Assembly: GCA_025765615.1 (NCBI GenBank)
Contig: JAIVFJ010000099.1
Coordinates: 62,001 to 126,000, forward strand
DNA length: 64,000 nt
DNA from: Zopfochytrium polystomum
Lineage: Eukaryota; Chytridiomycota; Chytridiomycetes; Chytridiales; Chytridiaceae
Direction of reading: 5' to 3'
Each line of letters opens with the position of its first letter. Position 1 is the stretch's first letter. This document shows positions 1 to 11,134 of the stretch, in pieces. The notes beneath the pieces were generated by a model that saw only the letters and a list, made by a program, of their open reading frames with translations, was not told where the DNA came from and searched no databases. The position numbers and the translations under genes are program-made.

Positions 1-963
1 GGCAACGCGTTCCGCATGGGCCTCCTGTCCAAGGTCGGCGGCGTCTACCTCGACATGGATATCATCAGCGTCAACCCCATGGCCATGCTGTCCGGCGGCA
101 AGGGCGACGGCATGGCGAGGGCGCTGACGAAGCAGGACGCCGAGTGGTTTAATAACGCGTTTTTGGCGTTCCCGAGGGGCGACGCGTTTTTGGAGGAGCT
201 GATGAAGGAGTTTGTGAGCGGGTTTCGCGGGTTTATTTGGTGAGTTCTTTTTGAGGGCGAACTGCGCGAAGGTGGGGGGGCTGGAGTGGTCGTGACGGAG
301 GATGTCCTGCGATTTGCTTGCAGCTTTGAGCCTTTCTGACATTGTTTTTGTTTTTGTACTGCGTAACCGAAGGGCAAGGAACGGTCCGCGAATGGTGACC
401 CGCACGTACCAAGCGAGGTGCCGGCCGCAAAAGGGCCCTCCCGCGCCTGAATGCAAGGGCCTGAAGATCACCTCGACGCACGTGTTCCATCCCGCGACGT
501 ACAACAATCGCCAGGTTCTCTTTGACGACTGGTCGCGGTCGTGCGAGTTTATGGGCAACCTGGCGAAGAGGTTTGTGGCATACTTGTTTTATTGAACTGT
601 TATCGGTCTCTTTATCTCATCCGTTACCCTCGTCCCCCCACACATTCCAAAATCTCCGTCGACCCGCTCTCCCCGTTCATAATTTTTTTCACCTCCATCG
701 TTTTCTCAACACACACACACACACACAGGAGTATTGGCATTCACTGGTGGCACCGCCGCGTCCAGGACAAGGTCGAGCTGAACCCGGAATCGGTGCTCGC
801 GCGCGTCATTGCAAAGAGCTGCCCCGCCGTGGTGGAGTCGTTTGGGCTCGAGTCGCTCGGCATCTCTGAAAAGGTTGCGGTCGGCATCCCAGAGTCGCTG
901 CGGAACGAGGACCCGGACCTCCTCCTCAAAAAGCAGACCGGGGCCGCGGCCAAGAAAGCCTAA
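1..963 (+). CDS. A4GALT-like alpha-1,4-glycosyltransferase, 3' part (three exons)
   Basis: The gene is cut by the window start, so the N-terminus is missing. Exons read as 1-239, 373-570 and 729-963, with GT-AG introns at 240-372 and 571-728; the second intron ends in a CA repeat. The spliced product has a DxD-type sugar-nucleotide motif (YLDMDII) near the beginning, then FIWARNGP spanning the first junction. The C-terminal block contains HVFHP and GIHWWH. This order (DxD, then W-x-x-NGP, then HWW) is that of the DXD-sugar-binding / alpha-1,4-galactosyltransferase family. These enzymes are type II Golgi proteins that transfer a sugar from a nucleotide donor. The real donor and acceptor cannot be told from the sequence. 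The tail ends in a Lys/Ala-rich stretch. Confidence 0.82.
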
Positions 964-1471
964 ATAGGACAAACGGGGTTTGTGGGGAGGCGATGGGAGA
1001 GCGGGCCAGCGAGGAGATTGATTGTTGCTTTCGCCCCCTTTCCCCACCTTTCCCCACGACCATGACAATTCCTGCCTACTCCCACCAACTTTTTCCACTA
1101 CCGCCTGCGCTCTTTCCCTCCGACTTGATCATTTTATTTTATTTTATTTTTTTTGCGTTGTAAGGGATGTGAAGTCACGACGGGCATTATTTTAATTTGT
1201 TACTACTATCCTTATATCATATCGTGGATCGCCCTCCTTTTCTGCCCTCCAACAAACCCAAACCCCTTACTTTCCCCTCCCCCCTCCCTTAACGATTAAT
1301 GAGTGCGTGTAGGTTACTCTTTCGAAAGCAAAAAATAAAGCTGTGCTAATGGATCAAACACACAGCGCAACTGTGTTCTCGGCAACAATGAGCTTGTCTG
1401 GTATTTATTTGTCAGCGACTTTGCTCCGTCTCTCAACATTGGAAAGTCAAACACACAGAACACACACAACA
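964..1471. other. Intergenic: 3' UTR and upstream region
   Basis: About 500 bp between two plus-strand genes. It holds pyrimidine-rich tracts, an ATTTT repeat near 1130-1150 and an AATAAA-like signal near 1333. I see no ORF with credible coding character. Confidence 0.5.
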
Positions 1472-2859
1472 ATGGGGACGCTGCCCTCCCCTGCAGCCGC
1501 AGCCGCAGCAGCCAGCAGGCCCTCGGCGTCGTCATCGTCCTCGTCCTCGTCCTCGTCGTCGTCGTCGTCGGCTCGGCTGTCCGCCACCACCGTTTCGAAT
1601 CACAGCAACACAACGACCGCAAAGGTCGACCCGGGAGCATCGGCAGCCACCAGCGACTCCCCCGCCGCCGTCTTCGCGCTCGCCGCATCGCAGCTCAACG
1701 AGCGCGACGGCCCTCTCTTTCCCGTAGCGCCGCCGCACCCGCTCCTCGATTCGCTCGCCGCACACGTGCTGCTGCGCCTCGGTGCGTTCCGTCCGTCCGT
1801 CTCCGCTGCTTCTTGCTTTGCCGTTGAAGCTATTGCAAATGAGGGACGTAATGCTGATCGTTCCTACACACCAACCCCTTCCCTTCCTTCAACGCCTCCG
1901 CTTTTCAACCTTCGAAATATCCTGCAGAGCACCTTTCCCTCGCCGCCCTGCACGACGATCCCTTCAACGGCATATCCGCCTTGTCGCTCGTCGCGCGCAA
2001 GTGCCTCCCCTACCCAAAGCCGCCAGAACCCGCAGGCTCCCCAGCACACCCCACCGTCGTGCGCATCCGATCCCTCGCCGAACGCATCCTCACCCCTTTC
2101 TTGCCCCCGCAGCCCGAAGCAGCGGCCGCCGCGCCGATCGCAGCACCACCTCCACCCAACCCGCCGCCGCCCGCCGCCGCCACTGCCCCCGGAGCCGGGT
2201 TCTTGCCGCCGCCCTACGACCTGCACGAGGTGCTCGCCGACGACGACGCCGACGGCTTCGTCCTCTTTGCGCCACGCCCCGCCGGCGGCGGCGCAGCAGC
2301 TGGCTCCGCCGCCGCAGCAGCAGCAGCACCGCGCAGACCGCCCCTCTCCGTCCCGGCCTCGCTGCTGTCCTCGACGACGCCGGCGCCGGCCCGCCGCTGG
2401 ATCCCCAGCGACCTCCACGCCCTGGCGACGTCCCGCGCCCGCGGCATCGCCGACACGGCGCGCGCGTGCTTCCTCCCGCTCGCCTCGGCGCTGGACGAGG
2501 AGCGCATCCTCATCGCCGAGCAGGTGCTCTCCTTCCTCGCCGACGGCATCGACACTCTCGCCGCCGAGCTCTCGGCCCTCACCGACTCGGGCGACGCCCG
2601 CGAGGCCGCCGCCCGCCACGGCAAACACACCTTCCCCGCCGCCATGGCGCTCGCGTACCCCGACGTCCAGACCGTCCTCACAGAGACTTGCACCGAGCTG
2701 CAGGTCAAGGTGCTGGACGCCGTCGAGGACCCGCTCCTCCGCGATCGCCGCAGGGCCGCGAACAGGAAAGCGGAAAGGGTGGTTGCGGGCGTGGAAGGCT
2801 GGGGGGAGCAGGTGGAGCAGTTTCGGCTGATGGTGATTGAGCTTGTTGACATTGAGTGA
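1472..2859 (+). CDS. Unknown Ala/Ser/Pro-rich protein, two exons
   Basis: Exon 1 is 1472-1781 (starting MGTLPSP, followed by poly-Ala and poly-Ser) and exon 2 is 1928-2859. The intron has a GTGCGT donor and a CTGCAG acceptor. Phase 1 joins the two as LLLRL-E-HLSLAALHDD. The product is about 413 aa. A low-complexity Ala/Pro middle (around residues 150-230) separates a short N-terminal part from a predicted helical C-terminal half beginning RRWIPSDLHAL. That half contains acidic/leucine helices and ends in VIELVDIE. The frame is open across the whole of exon 2 and has the GC3-rich codon use of neighbouring genes, so I take it as a real gene. I do not recognise the family. No signal peptide or membrane segment is apparent. 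Confidence 0.6.
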
Positions 2860-3039
2860 CGTTAAATGGATATCAATCAATGACCCAGAGCTATGCCACA
2901 CGTCCACCTTTCCACTACTACATAGTAATAACAAAGGTAAAGAGGAAACAAGAAATAAAAGAAACAGGAAACAAAGAATGTATCGATCGTGTAATCGCGG
3001 CACTGTGGCTTTTCGTTTTCCTACTCGGTATCGCGGTTG

Positions 3040-5735
3040 TCAGCCACGGCCGCTTGGGCGCCGTGCATCCGGCCCAGGCTGGTAACGGTCAAGGAAGGCG
3101 CCTCCGAAGCCTCGTGACGGTAGGCGGTCGCCAGGAGGCGCGAACATTCCTGGACGATCGCCATGAGGCGCGAACCCTCCTGGACGATCGCCGTGGGGCG
3201 CGAAACCTCCTGGACGATCGCCGTACATGACGTGGCCCAGTGGGGGCGCGGGAGATGGATACAAGTCAAGCCGCCTATCAGAGAATGGAGCGTGGGGAGC
3301 AACCATGGGTGGCCCATAACCAGGGGGGGCCATCGCTCCTGGCGGAGCCCGCTGCCTAGAGTCGGTTGGCGGCATCACGTAACCACGCTGCTGATCTGGA
3401 TAAGGGCGATGGGGCTCCGAGCGGTAAGTCTGGGGCTCCGGGCGATAAGTTTTGGGCTCCGGGCGATAAGTTTGCGGCTCCGGGCGATGAGTCTGCGGCG
3501 CCGGGCGATAAGTCTGGGGCTCCGGACGATACGGCTGTGGCGCCGGGCGGTTTTGCTGCGGTTGTGTCTGGTGTTGCTCATGTGGTGTTTGCGGTACCTG
3601 TGAGGATTTTCCAGATGAGACACCCTGATGGTCCTTGTGACCGTTCGAAGAGGAGCGCTCCTGGCCAGTCAAAACGCCTCCAGGGATCGGTCGGACCAAA
3701 TGGTCCGACAAAGAGGCAAGAGCTGCAGCGATGGTAAGCACTACGTTTCCGTCGAACCTTGCAAGCAAAGCCTGCGCAGCCTCCGAGAAAAATTCAAGGT
3801 CGGGCCGCTCTGCAGGTGAAACGTAAGCCGATGCGACAGCTGTTCCGCGTGCAATTTCTTCAGGCTCAGGCGCTCCACCATTCTGCACCGTGAAACCTGT
3901 ATGTCGAGACGACGGTCTGTTAGCCAGCCAATAAAGCCATGAGGTCCAACTCACCTTCCTGCTTGCAGTGTATGCTAAAAGATGACCACTCATCTGCACC
4001 ATAAAAGGTGAGGCAAACACCTTTCTTGCCAGTGGCTTGAATGTAGCTGGTTCGTTGCGTGTATGTTTCTGCGTTCTTCGGAGGCTCATAATTGACCAAC
4101 ATGTCACATTGAGGTATCTTCATTCCGCTGGCGCATTTACTTTGAATGATGAGACAGTGAAGTTCGGATTTTTCAAACGCGGTCAGAAGGATCAATTTGT
4201 CCGTTTCGGGCGAGTCTTCGTTCACAGCATTCACTCTGAATCCCTTGAGCTTTGCTTGGCTGCGAATATCCTTTCCGTCCTGGACTGTTTCCACAAAAAC
4301 GAGGACGCGGCCTAGTTTCCCAGCCCGAGTTCCAAAAGCGTAAATGCAATCTGCTAGAAGGGTAGGACGAGTGACCTTCCGCGACTGAAATGCATAGTGG
4401 TCTGCCGATGCCATTCTGTTTATCCGGGAATCCTCCCCTACTATGGCCCAATTCGGTTGTAAATATTCCGAAGATATCTTCTCAATCCAATCGGAAAGGT
4501 ACGGTGCGAACAGGAGAGTCCGTAGGGGAGGTGTGGGCAAGCCGTGGGCTAGTTTACTCAATTTGGTCAAACGGAGGGCTTTTTCGGTAGTGTCATTCAT
4601 TCCGGCTTCGAGCATGTCGACCTTTCTGTCAACGCAAATATAGCGGAGGTCGTGCACTCGAAGCTTCCTGCGGCTTATTTGGTCGACAACATGGAACGGA
4701 GAGCCAACAGCAACATCGACTCCGCGCTTCAGGGCCTCTCCTGTACAAATTGGGGTCGGTCAAGCCCTGGTGATTAATTCACTTTCACTGACCTGCTTCG
4801 AAGGGCCGTTGGAACAGGTCGACTACTTCAAGCCCCCCTCCAGATAAATCTGCAATCGCTTTTGCCACCTCAGCCGCCACGGAATTCCATATCGTCAACA
4901 CCATAGCTGATGGAAAACGACCTGGTGAGCCCTTTTCAAGGCCGATGCCTGCCTTTCGCAACCCTTCCACAATTGGCAAAACATAGGCAATGGTCCTGCT
5001 CATTCCGGGTGCCTCCAGTGCTATCACATCTTTCCCCGAGCTCACTGCTTCCAAGCATGCAATTTGTAGTGGTGCAAGCGTCGAAAACCCCGAGTCAGCC
5101 AACGCTTTCCTCGATGCGGCGCTCAGGTCGAAGGAATCGAAGGAAGGCACATCATCGACAGCAACAGAGGCAGTTCCCTCCTCAACTTGATCGATGCCCT
5201 TCGTCACATCATCGACAGCACCAGAGGCAGTTCCCGTCTCAACTTGATCGTTACCGTTCGTCACCGAAGTTGCCGGAGAAGGCGGAGCCGCTTTGACTTT
5301 CTTTTCAGACTTTGAGGCCAGCTTCGATTTCCTCTTTTTCGGTGCCGAATCGGTGCCAACGTCGTCCTTTTCTGGGCCGCCCTCACTCCCTTTGCTTTTA
5401 GTTTCGTTCTGGTGGGTGTCCGTTTGATCAGCAATCTTTTCGCTGTCGTTCGTCGCCGAAATCACCGGAGACGGCGGAGTCACTTTGACTTTCTTTCCAG
5501 GCTTTGGGTCCAACTTCGATTTCCTCTTTTTCGATGCGGAGACGGTGCCAGCGACGTCCTTTTCAGAGCCGCCCTTAGTCCGCTTGCTTTGATTTTCGTT
5601 CTGGTGAGTGTCCGTTTGATCGGCAATCTTCTCCTCGGCGCTACGGGCATCGGTGGTGGTGGTGGTTGTCGAAGTTGCAGCAGCAGCTTTATCCTTGCTT
5701 TTACCCTTCGTCGTTTTCCCAGCCTTCGGAGCCAT
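3040..5735 (-). CDS. DDX21-like DEAD-box protein with degenerate catalytic motifs (probable pseudohelicase), three exons
   Basis: Exons on the minus strand are 5735-4793, 4740-3955 and 3896-3040, giving about 861 aa. The N-terminus is a long charged tail (Lys/Glu, repeats of IADQTDTHQNE). Then comes a Q-motif-like segment (FDSFDLS...PLQ) and two RecA-like lobes. A GUCT-like C-terminal domain (FTVQNGGAPEPEEI...) follows, then an extended Pro/Arg tail with about eight PEPQTYRP units and four GDRPGGFAPH units. This order is that of DDX21/DDX50 nucleolar helicases. The diagnostic catalytic residues are mostly changed: motif I APGMSRT, motif II VDRK, motif III APY, motif VI YTQRTSYIQATG. The fold seems kept while ATP hydrolysis is probably lost. 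ATG 5735 is preferred over 5786 because the upstream stretch is short and lies in a divergent promoter. A nucleolar RNA-binding or scaffold role is inference. Confidence 0.8.
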
Positions 5736-5866
5736 TGCTCGACCCGCTGTGTCAGAAAAAAAAGAAAGAAAGTTTTGGGGCCGCACACGGAAAGGCTGAA
5801 AGAAAGAAAGGAAAACGCAACCGTGTCACAGGTGGTTTGACTGTTCTTGTCAGAGATCGAACAACG
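5736..5866. promoter_or_regulatory. Bidirectional promoter between DDX21-like and U2A' genes
   Basis: Only 131 bp separate the two start codons. The segment contains A-rich and GAAAG repeats. I see no TATA box. Shared regulation is inferred from spacing only. Confidence 0.4.
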
Positions 5867-6886
5867 ATGAAGCTGGACTACGACGTTCTCACCTTTGTCG
5901 GAGAGAGCTGCGTCGATCCATTGAAGGATCGGGTGTTCGTCCTGCGAGGTGAGAAAACGTTTGTGAAAGCAGGTCTTGGTTTCAAACTTACCTCTTCATT
6001 ATCGTCGTCACCGAACCCTGTCTCTCTCTTGGGCCACCTCGCGGGTTCTTCCGAAACTGGATTCTGGACGATGCACGCGTAGGCTTAAAGATTCCCCGTA
6101 TTGAAAATCTCGCTATTCTCAAGGTGGATACCCCTTTGCTTTCTAACTATCGGCGGAGAAGTGGGAGCCAGCCATTTCTCGTTTCTCATTGACGTTGTAC
6201 ATTAGAACCAATACGACACTCTGGACCTCACCGACAACGACCTGACGGCCCTCAACCAATTTCCCCTCATGCCGCGCCTAAAAACCCTACTCGTATCGAA
6301 CAACCGTATAACAAAACTGGATGGCCCCAACCTGTCAGCCAGCCTGCCCAATTTGGATTCACTCATCTTGACGAACAATGCTATTTCCGACCTTGGTGCC
6401 GCAGCCGACGCTTTGCGGGGCTTGAAGAAATTGACGCATCTCAGCCTGGAGGGGAATCCTGTCACAAAGCAGAAACATTATAGGTCGTGGATTGTGTGGA
6501 GGTGCAAAGGGATTACGTGGTTGGACTTCCGGAGAGTTACCGATGCGGTAAGGTTTCCCTTTCGGTTTTTCCCTTTTTTTGGTTTGGTATTTCCCCTAAC
6601 GAGTTCATGACAGGAGCGCCGAGAGGCGAAGCTAATTTTTTCGGGTGCCGCTGGATCGAAGCTGGCAGCCTCTCTCTCAAGCGGGTCAGGAAAGCGAACG
6701 TTGGAGGAGGAGGCCGCAGACAGTGCCGCGGAGGCAAGCTCGAGTAAACGACTGAAATCAGGACCGCAGGCTTTGTCACCAGAGGAAGCAGCGAAGCTGA
6801 GGGCTGCGCTGGAGAAGGCTACGACGTTGGAAGAAATGGAAAGGCTGAGGAGGTTGCTGGAGGCCGGTGGAGCTGTTCCCAAGTAG
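5867..6886 (+). CDS. U2 snRNP protein A' (U2A'), four exons
   Basis: Exons are 5867-5948, 6083-6123, 6206-6547 and 6614-6886, which splice in frame to a 245-aa protein, the usual length of the family. The product starts MKLDYDVLTFVG and runs through leucine-rich repeats such as LKIPRIENLAIL, YDTLDLTDNDLTAL and LDSLILTNNAISDL. The LRR cap segment is GNPVTKQKHYR, a near-perfect match to the U2A' signature around NPVTxxxHYR. The C-terminus has the helical EEAAKLRAALEKATTLEEME segment seen in U2A'. In the nucleus U2A' pairs with U2B'' on stem-loop IV of U2 snRNA during branch-site recognition. The 41-nt exon 2 is unusually small. Its stop lies 69 bp from the stop of the convergent arrestin gene, so 3' ends may overlap. 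Confidence 0.93.
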
Positions 6887-6955
6887 TCATAGCGATGAGA
6901 GCGATACTCTTTACAATATTGTAGTATGAAATAAAACACTGGACAACAAAATGCT

Positions 6956-8726
6956 CTAAATGGACAGTCTTCCGAGCACAGTAGTTTCCCCCACCCTTCC
7001 CTGAATAAGCAGTACAGGGATATCAATGACAGCCCTCCTCTTGTACTTCTTCGCAGGTTTCTTCTCCCCTTTCCCGGTTTCCACGGGAGGGTCGGCGAAT
7101 ACGTCTTCTTCCGTGTCCACGTCCTGCACAAACGGATTTTCGACAGTAATATACTCGATAGTGAACCTGATTTTGTGGTAAATCTTGACAAAATTTGTCA
7201 GTCAGCTGACGGTTGGTTCAACCAGAATGAACAAGCAACCTTCAAATTCTTGACATCAACACTGGGGACAAGATTTTCGCTAACTGGGACACCAAAAGAG
7301 AACTCCTTTTTCAACCTTTCCTGCGCTCGGTCCACTTCGTAAATTTCTGGGCTCGCCGGTGTGTACGTTTCGTCCTTTTTGTGAAAGCGACTGAGAAACT
7401 TGGATAAAGATGGTGGTAGGTCAGGACTGGCAGTCGGTGATGAAGCCGCAGCATCAAATAGCGCCAGCGTGGACTCAGAGGCTGCCGGAGCATTAAGGAA
7501 GGCAGACAGCGCTTTCGTTTTTGTAAGGGGGTTGAGGAATTCCGAGGAATCGGGTCTGTGATCATGAATTAAAGAAGATCTTGCAGAAGGGAATTATTTT
7601 CTTACATGAAGTCAACCATAGTAACCAGTCCACACTTGACATTCCTTACTCTACCAATGCAAAGCGCATTTGGAAACACCGTAATAGATGCTTCCCAAAG
7701 CTTCCAGTTCAAAGGACCGATCACAATAGGGGTGGATAGTAAGACTTCGTAAGTCAATTCTCCGTGTGGCGATGTGCCGTTGAATAAGCCCAGTTCGGGC
7801 TCCGTTTGGGTTGTGATGGGCCTCCGAATAATGAACACTCGCTCTGTCGTCACGTAGTTTTGAGCAGGGGATGATAATGTCGAACTGCTGAGAATGTTCG
7901 CCTTTACACTAGAAGATTGTTGCGATGCTCCGGCCTTCCCGGTAACGTCCTTTTCTGATACAATAGCGGCGACTTTCCCCAGTGTCAGCGTGGCAACAAC
8001 TTTCCACTCTATGTTGCCACCCCCAATTCCAGGAACTTCCAAACTGGGTGGCACTTGGAAGACAGGAAGGCTGAGGGTGAACGGAAGGCTTGAAGTCAGA
8101 GTTGAGAGTTTGTTTGAGCCGGCCGTTGGCCACAGCACTGCCGGCTCAGACGCGTAGAATTCAGTTTTGTAGGTTCCGCCATGCTCTCGTATATGTCTCT
8201 GTCCGGATTCGCCCTCTTCCATGAGAGGATTTATGTCTGGCTTCGAAGGAGCGTGGAACCATCCATAAGCCGCTGCACTTTCATTCAGGAGTCACTTACC
8301 AACGATGACCGAGCCCACCAGCTTCACTTCAATTGATTGAGCCGGAAAGGCTTCGCTTGCGAGAATGCGAACATGCCCATGGACTTGAGGAATGGTGTTG
8401 GTCGCACTGGCGGCGCTGTCCAGCTTTCCCTTCAACGTCGAGTCTGCAATTGCGGGTGGAGCCGCGCCGGCCATCCCGGCTGTGGACGAGGAGATCGCAA
8501 CCCGGCTTAGTGGCTCATTGGGGTCGCAGGGTAGTTCGATGATGGAGTTGTGAATATGGACCTCGAGCTTTGGCATCTTTGGAGCCGTGGGGACGAAAAG
8601 CGACTTCAGAAGCTGTGATGATGAAGGTGAGGACGCTTGTGCAGCTCCAGCAGCAGCAGCAGCAGTAACACTGCTTCCGCCACCCCCAGCAGCAACCGAC
8701 GGGCTTGCAGATGAGGCAGCGGTCAT
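6956..8726 (-). CDS. Arrestin-fold protein, four exons
   Basis: Minus-strand exons 8726-8300, 8272-7606, 7555-7240 and 7183-6956 join in frame to 545 aa. After a low-complexity Ser/Gly/Ala leader, the arrestin N-domain begins with KLEVHIHNSIIELPCD. It continues with GHVRILASEAFPAQSIEVKL, typical beta-strand spacing for alpha-arrestins and Vps26-like proteins. A long beta-rich middle follows, and the last exon begins IYHKIRFTIEYITVENP, which resembles the arrestin C-domain. The last intron ends TGTCAAG, immediately before ATTTAC; only this acceptor keeps the reading frame. Arrestin-fold proteins act as adaptors for membrane-protein ubiquitination or trafficking. No PPxY motif was noticed, so a Rsp5-adaptor role is not supported. 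It starts only 66 bp from the divergent SNARE gene. Confidence 0.8.
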
Positions 8727-8792
8727 TGGCGAGCCTGGTTGGTGTCTTTTTTTTCTTTTCCATCTATATCCCTTATCGCTGGAAAAGCTAAA
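8727..8792. promoter_or_regulatory. 66-bp bidirectional promoter
   Basis: This is the whole space between the start codons of the arrestin-fold gene and the SNAP-25-like gene. It is pyrimidine-rich on the plus strand (TTTTTTTTCTTTTCC) and has no obvious TATA. The two transcripts probably have very short or overlapping 5' UTRs. Confidence 0.4.
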
Positions 8793-9859
8793 ATGAACTC
8801 CCTTGTCAAGCTTCTCTTTGAGGACGAAGGAGCCACCGCCGCCGCCGCCACCTCCCATGCTCGTGTGCCCTCCAACCCTGCCTACAACCCGAAGGCGTTT
8901 GGCTACTCGAAAGAGCGTCATCTCCAGTCTCTGGTCAGCGAAACTCTGCGAGAACAGTCTGAAGCCGCTCAAGAGTCCACGAAAGCGCTCCGATTGGCCC
9001 TCAGGGCTGAGGAGATCTCACGTTCCTCCCTCTCAACGCTTCGAACACAATCGGGTACGTTGCAGGAGCATCTGAACAGGTTGACGATGCCTCCGATCGC
9101 TTCTTACGAGCAGCCTCTCTGTCTTATTGCAAATGCTCTCGCCATCTCTTCCTTTCGCTCCCTTTTGCTCTTCCTGCAAACCAACTAGAGCAACTCGATC
9201 GCACCGAAGACACATTGTTCGAACTCAACGAACGAATCGATCAGGCTGATAAGCAGGCGGCCCATCTCCGCAAGCTCAATCGATCCATCTTTCTTCCTGT
9301 TGTGGGAAAAAGGCCGCAGCCGCTTGTAGACTCAGGGGATCCTCAGCCCGGACTGATGGCGGCAGCCGATCTGCCCGGTCTCGTATCCAAAAGCATATGG
9401 GCCGGGCTTGGACTGGAGGAAAAGCCTCCACCAAAGAGGCCAGAGCTATTGCCGAGGTCCTCCTCTTTGTTCGACCCTAATTACCCCAATCCTCACGAAA
9501 TGCTGGAGGAAAACGAAGAGGCGAATGGGGCGGACACAAACGCACAAGCTCCATCTGCTCTCCGCGCCTCCTACGCGTCAGCAACCCAATCATCGATGAA
9601 AACCAGCAAAGGACAATTAGTCGCTTCGGCGACACCAGACGAATTGAAGTTATCGAGAGCTCTCGATGCTGAAACGGACAGGAATTTGGATCTCATGTTG
9701 GAGAGTCTCGCCAAAATGGTCAATCACGGTTTGGCTATGCGGGAGGAAGCCGATAAGCAGACCCTTCAGTTAGACCGTCTCAAGATATCTGCTGATCAGG
9801 CAAGCGCGAATTTGGACCAAGTGCACAAGAGGGTTGCGAAAGAGCTGTCGCGCAAATAG
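8793..9859 (+). CDS. SNAP-25/Sec9-type Qbc SNARE, two exons
   Basis: Exons 8793-9054 and 9189-9859 give 310 aa. The sequence has two SNARE heptad-repeat regions separated by a Pro-rich linker. The first runs from STKALRLALRAEEIS to the LRKLNRSIF segment and has its zero-layer Gln just before the exon junction (RTQS, then EQLDRTED). The second is near the C-terminus (LDAETDRNLDLMLESLAKM, then DKQTLQLDRL) and also keeps a zero-layer Gln. There is no transmembrane segment and no cysteine cluster in the linker, as in yeast Sec9. Such proteins form the plasma-membrane t-SNARE with a syntaxin for exocytosis. Length and layout fit the family. The N-terminal 45 residues include FGYSKERHLQ and are unlike animal SNAP-25. 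Confidence 0.88.
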
Positions 9860-10090
9860 GTTGGGCGTATACCCAGCCCTAATTTATTTAGTGTTTGAAT
9901 ATATTGTGAAGCAACCAACCAAAGAGGTCCTTTCAAATAAAGCAGAGTCACTCTACTTTCCAAACCGATGGGATTTTTGAGAAAACTTGTGGAGGCCCCA
10001 CAAAAAGTCCTGATAACGAATCCTATCGTCTCCACCAAGGCGCCTTAAGAGGAGGGAAAGCTACATTTAGAAGTTCATTCGTTGGGAAAG

Positions 10091-11134
10091 TCAACCAGAC
10101 ACGAACCAGTACTCCGTCAATCGCGTTTGCCACGGCATGTACCCATGCGGAGAGAGAGGCAAATACTTATCACCGAATATTAACATGAACTCGGGCTCCG
10201 GAATACCATCTTTAAAATTGTTGTTTAGATACAATAGTCCCGCACGTTTACCAGACTCACCTTGCAACAGCTCATGGACGCGATCGATTGTTAAATCTGC
10301 ATCCGATTCGGAGGCGGCGCGTCTTGCTTGAGCCAGCCGCCGTCCCAGTGCTGCAACTTGGTCCTTCCCGTGCGACGCTCGAGTTCCGAACCGAACGGTT
10401 ACTCGCCTAGTCCGTACGAAGCTCGAGTACACTCGCGTAGAATGCTTCGCATCGTCTTCCAAAGGAATCTCGTCTCCTCGAACGCTGCCCACCCCACTGT
10501 CCTCATCTTCGGACCCGCCATCGAAGTCTCCCGGTGCGCTTGTAGAGGCGGCCCCTTGCTGATCACGGTCTCCTGGTCGTTCGATGCACTCCATCGTGAC
10601 AGCGTTCAGTCCTTCGGAAGGTCCAACTTTCACTGCGACCTCATCGCCACTGAAGTAATCGCCGTCGATGTACTCCTTCGCCAGCGCGTCGGCAACACCG
10701 CTTGCATCCAGGCCGCACCCTAGCACGACAAGCTCGGTTACGCCTGAAGACAAGCACCAGCTGCACAGCCTTGCCACCTCGCGGCAGAGCTGGAACTGCT
10801 TCCGTGCCCGCCGGGTTTCCGGGATCCCGGCGTCGTCCGCATTCCCCGCCCACGCAATGGCGACCGTGCGAGGGACCGACCTGCTGGAACCCTCGAAAAC
10901 GGCGGCGACCTCCGACTTGACGTAGGCGTCTGTGGTTGGGGGACATGTGGCGGCCGAAAGAGCATCCCGGGCGACGTTGTAGAGAGAGGCGCAGGCGATG
11001 AGGGCAATGTACAATGCTCTGAGGATGGAGGCGTACACGAAGCGGGCGAGGGGTAGCAGAGGACGGATTGGCGCGGGGGGTGGCTGCTTCGCTGATCGGA
11101 GAAGCTCGGCCTCGCGAACCGCCCTGTCAGCCAT
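10091..11134 (-). CDS. Nus1/NgBR-like cis-prenyltransferase subunit
   Basis: A single long ORF of 347 aa from ATG 11134 (an in-frame ATG at 11176 is less likely). An N-terminal hydrophobic segment (LARFVYASILRALYIALIAC) fits a membrane anchor. The body has the atypical cis-prenyltransferase fold pattern. The C-terminal block PEFMLIFGDKYLPLSPHGYMPWQTRLTE is recognised by its family signature (G-x-x-PWQ-x-RLTE). Nus1/NgBR pairs with a Rer2/DHDDS-type catalytic subunit at the ER to make dolichol for N-glycosylation. A variable acidic insertion (GGSEDEDSGVGSVRGDE) lies in the middle. The ORF stops a few residues after TRLTEYWFV and shows no RxG tail, the motif Nus1 contributes to the shared active site. 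Either a small last exon is missed or the motif is absent. Confidence 0.78.
   Translation of the reverse strand: MADRAVREAELLRSAKQPPPAPIRPLLPLARFVYASILRALYIALIACASLYNVARDALSAATCPPTTDAYVKSEVAAVFEGSSRSVPRTVAIAWAGNADDAGIPETRRARKQFQLCREVARLCSWCLSSGVTELVVLGCGLDASGVADALAKEYIDGDYFSGDEVAVKVGPSEGLNAVTMECIERPGDRDQQGAASTSAPGDFDGGSEDEDSGVGSVRGDEIPLEDDAKHSTRVYSSFVRTRRVTVRFGTRASHGKDQVAALGRRLAQARRAASESDADLTIDRVHELLQGESGKRAGLLYLNNNFKDGIPEPEFMLIFGDKYLPLSPHGYMPWQTRLTEYWFVSG

Noticed and set aside
1343..1471. Upstream extension of the Ala/Ser-rich gene to 1,343
   Set aside because: The extra part overlaps a likely 5' UTR; ATG 1,472 has better context (CACAACAATGG).
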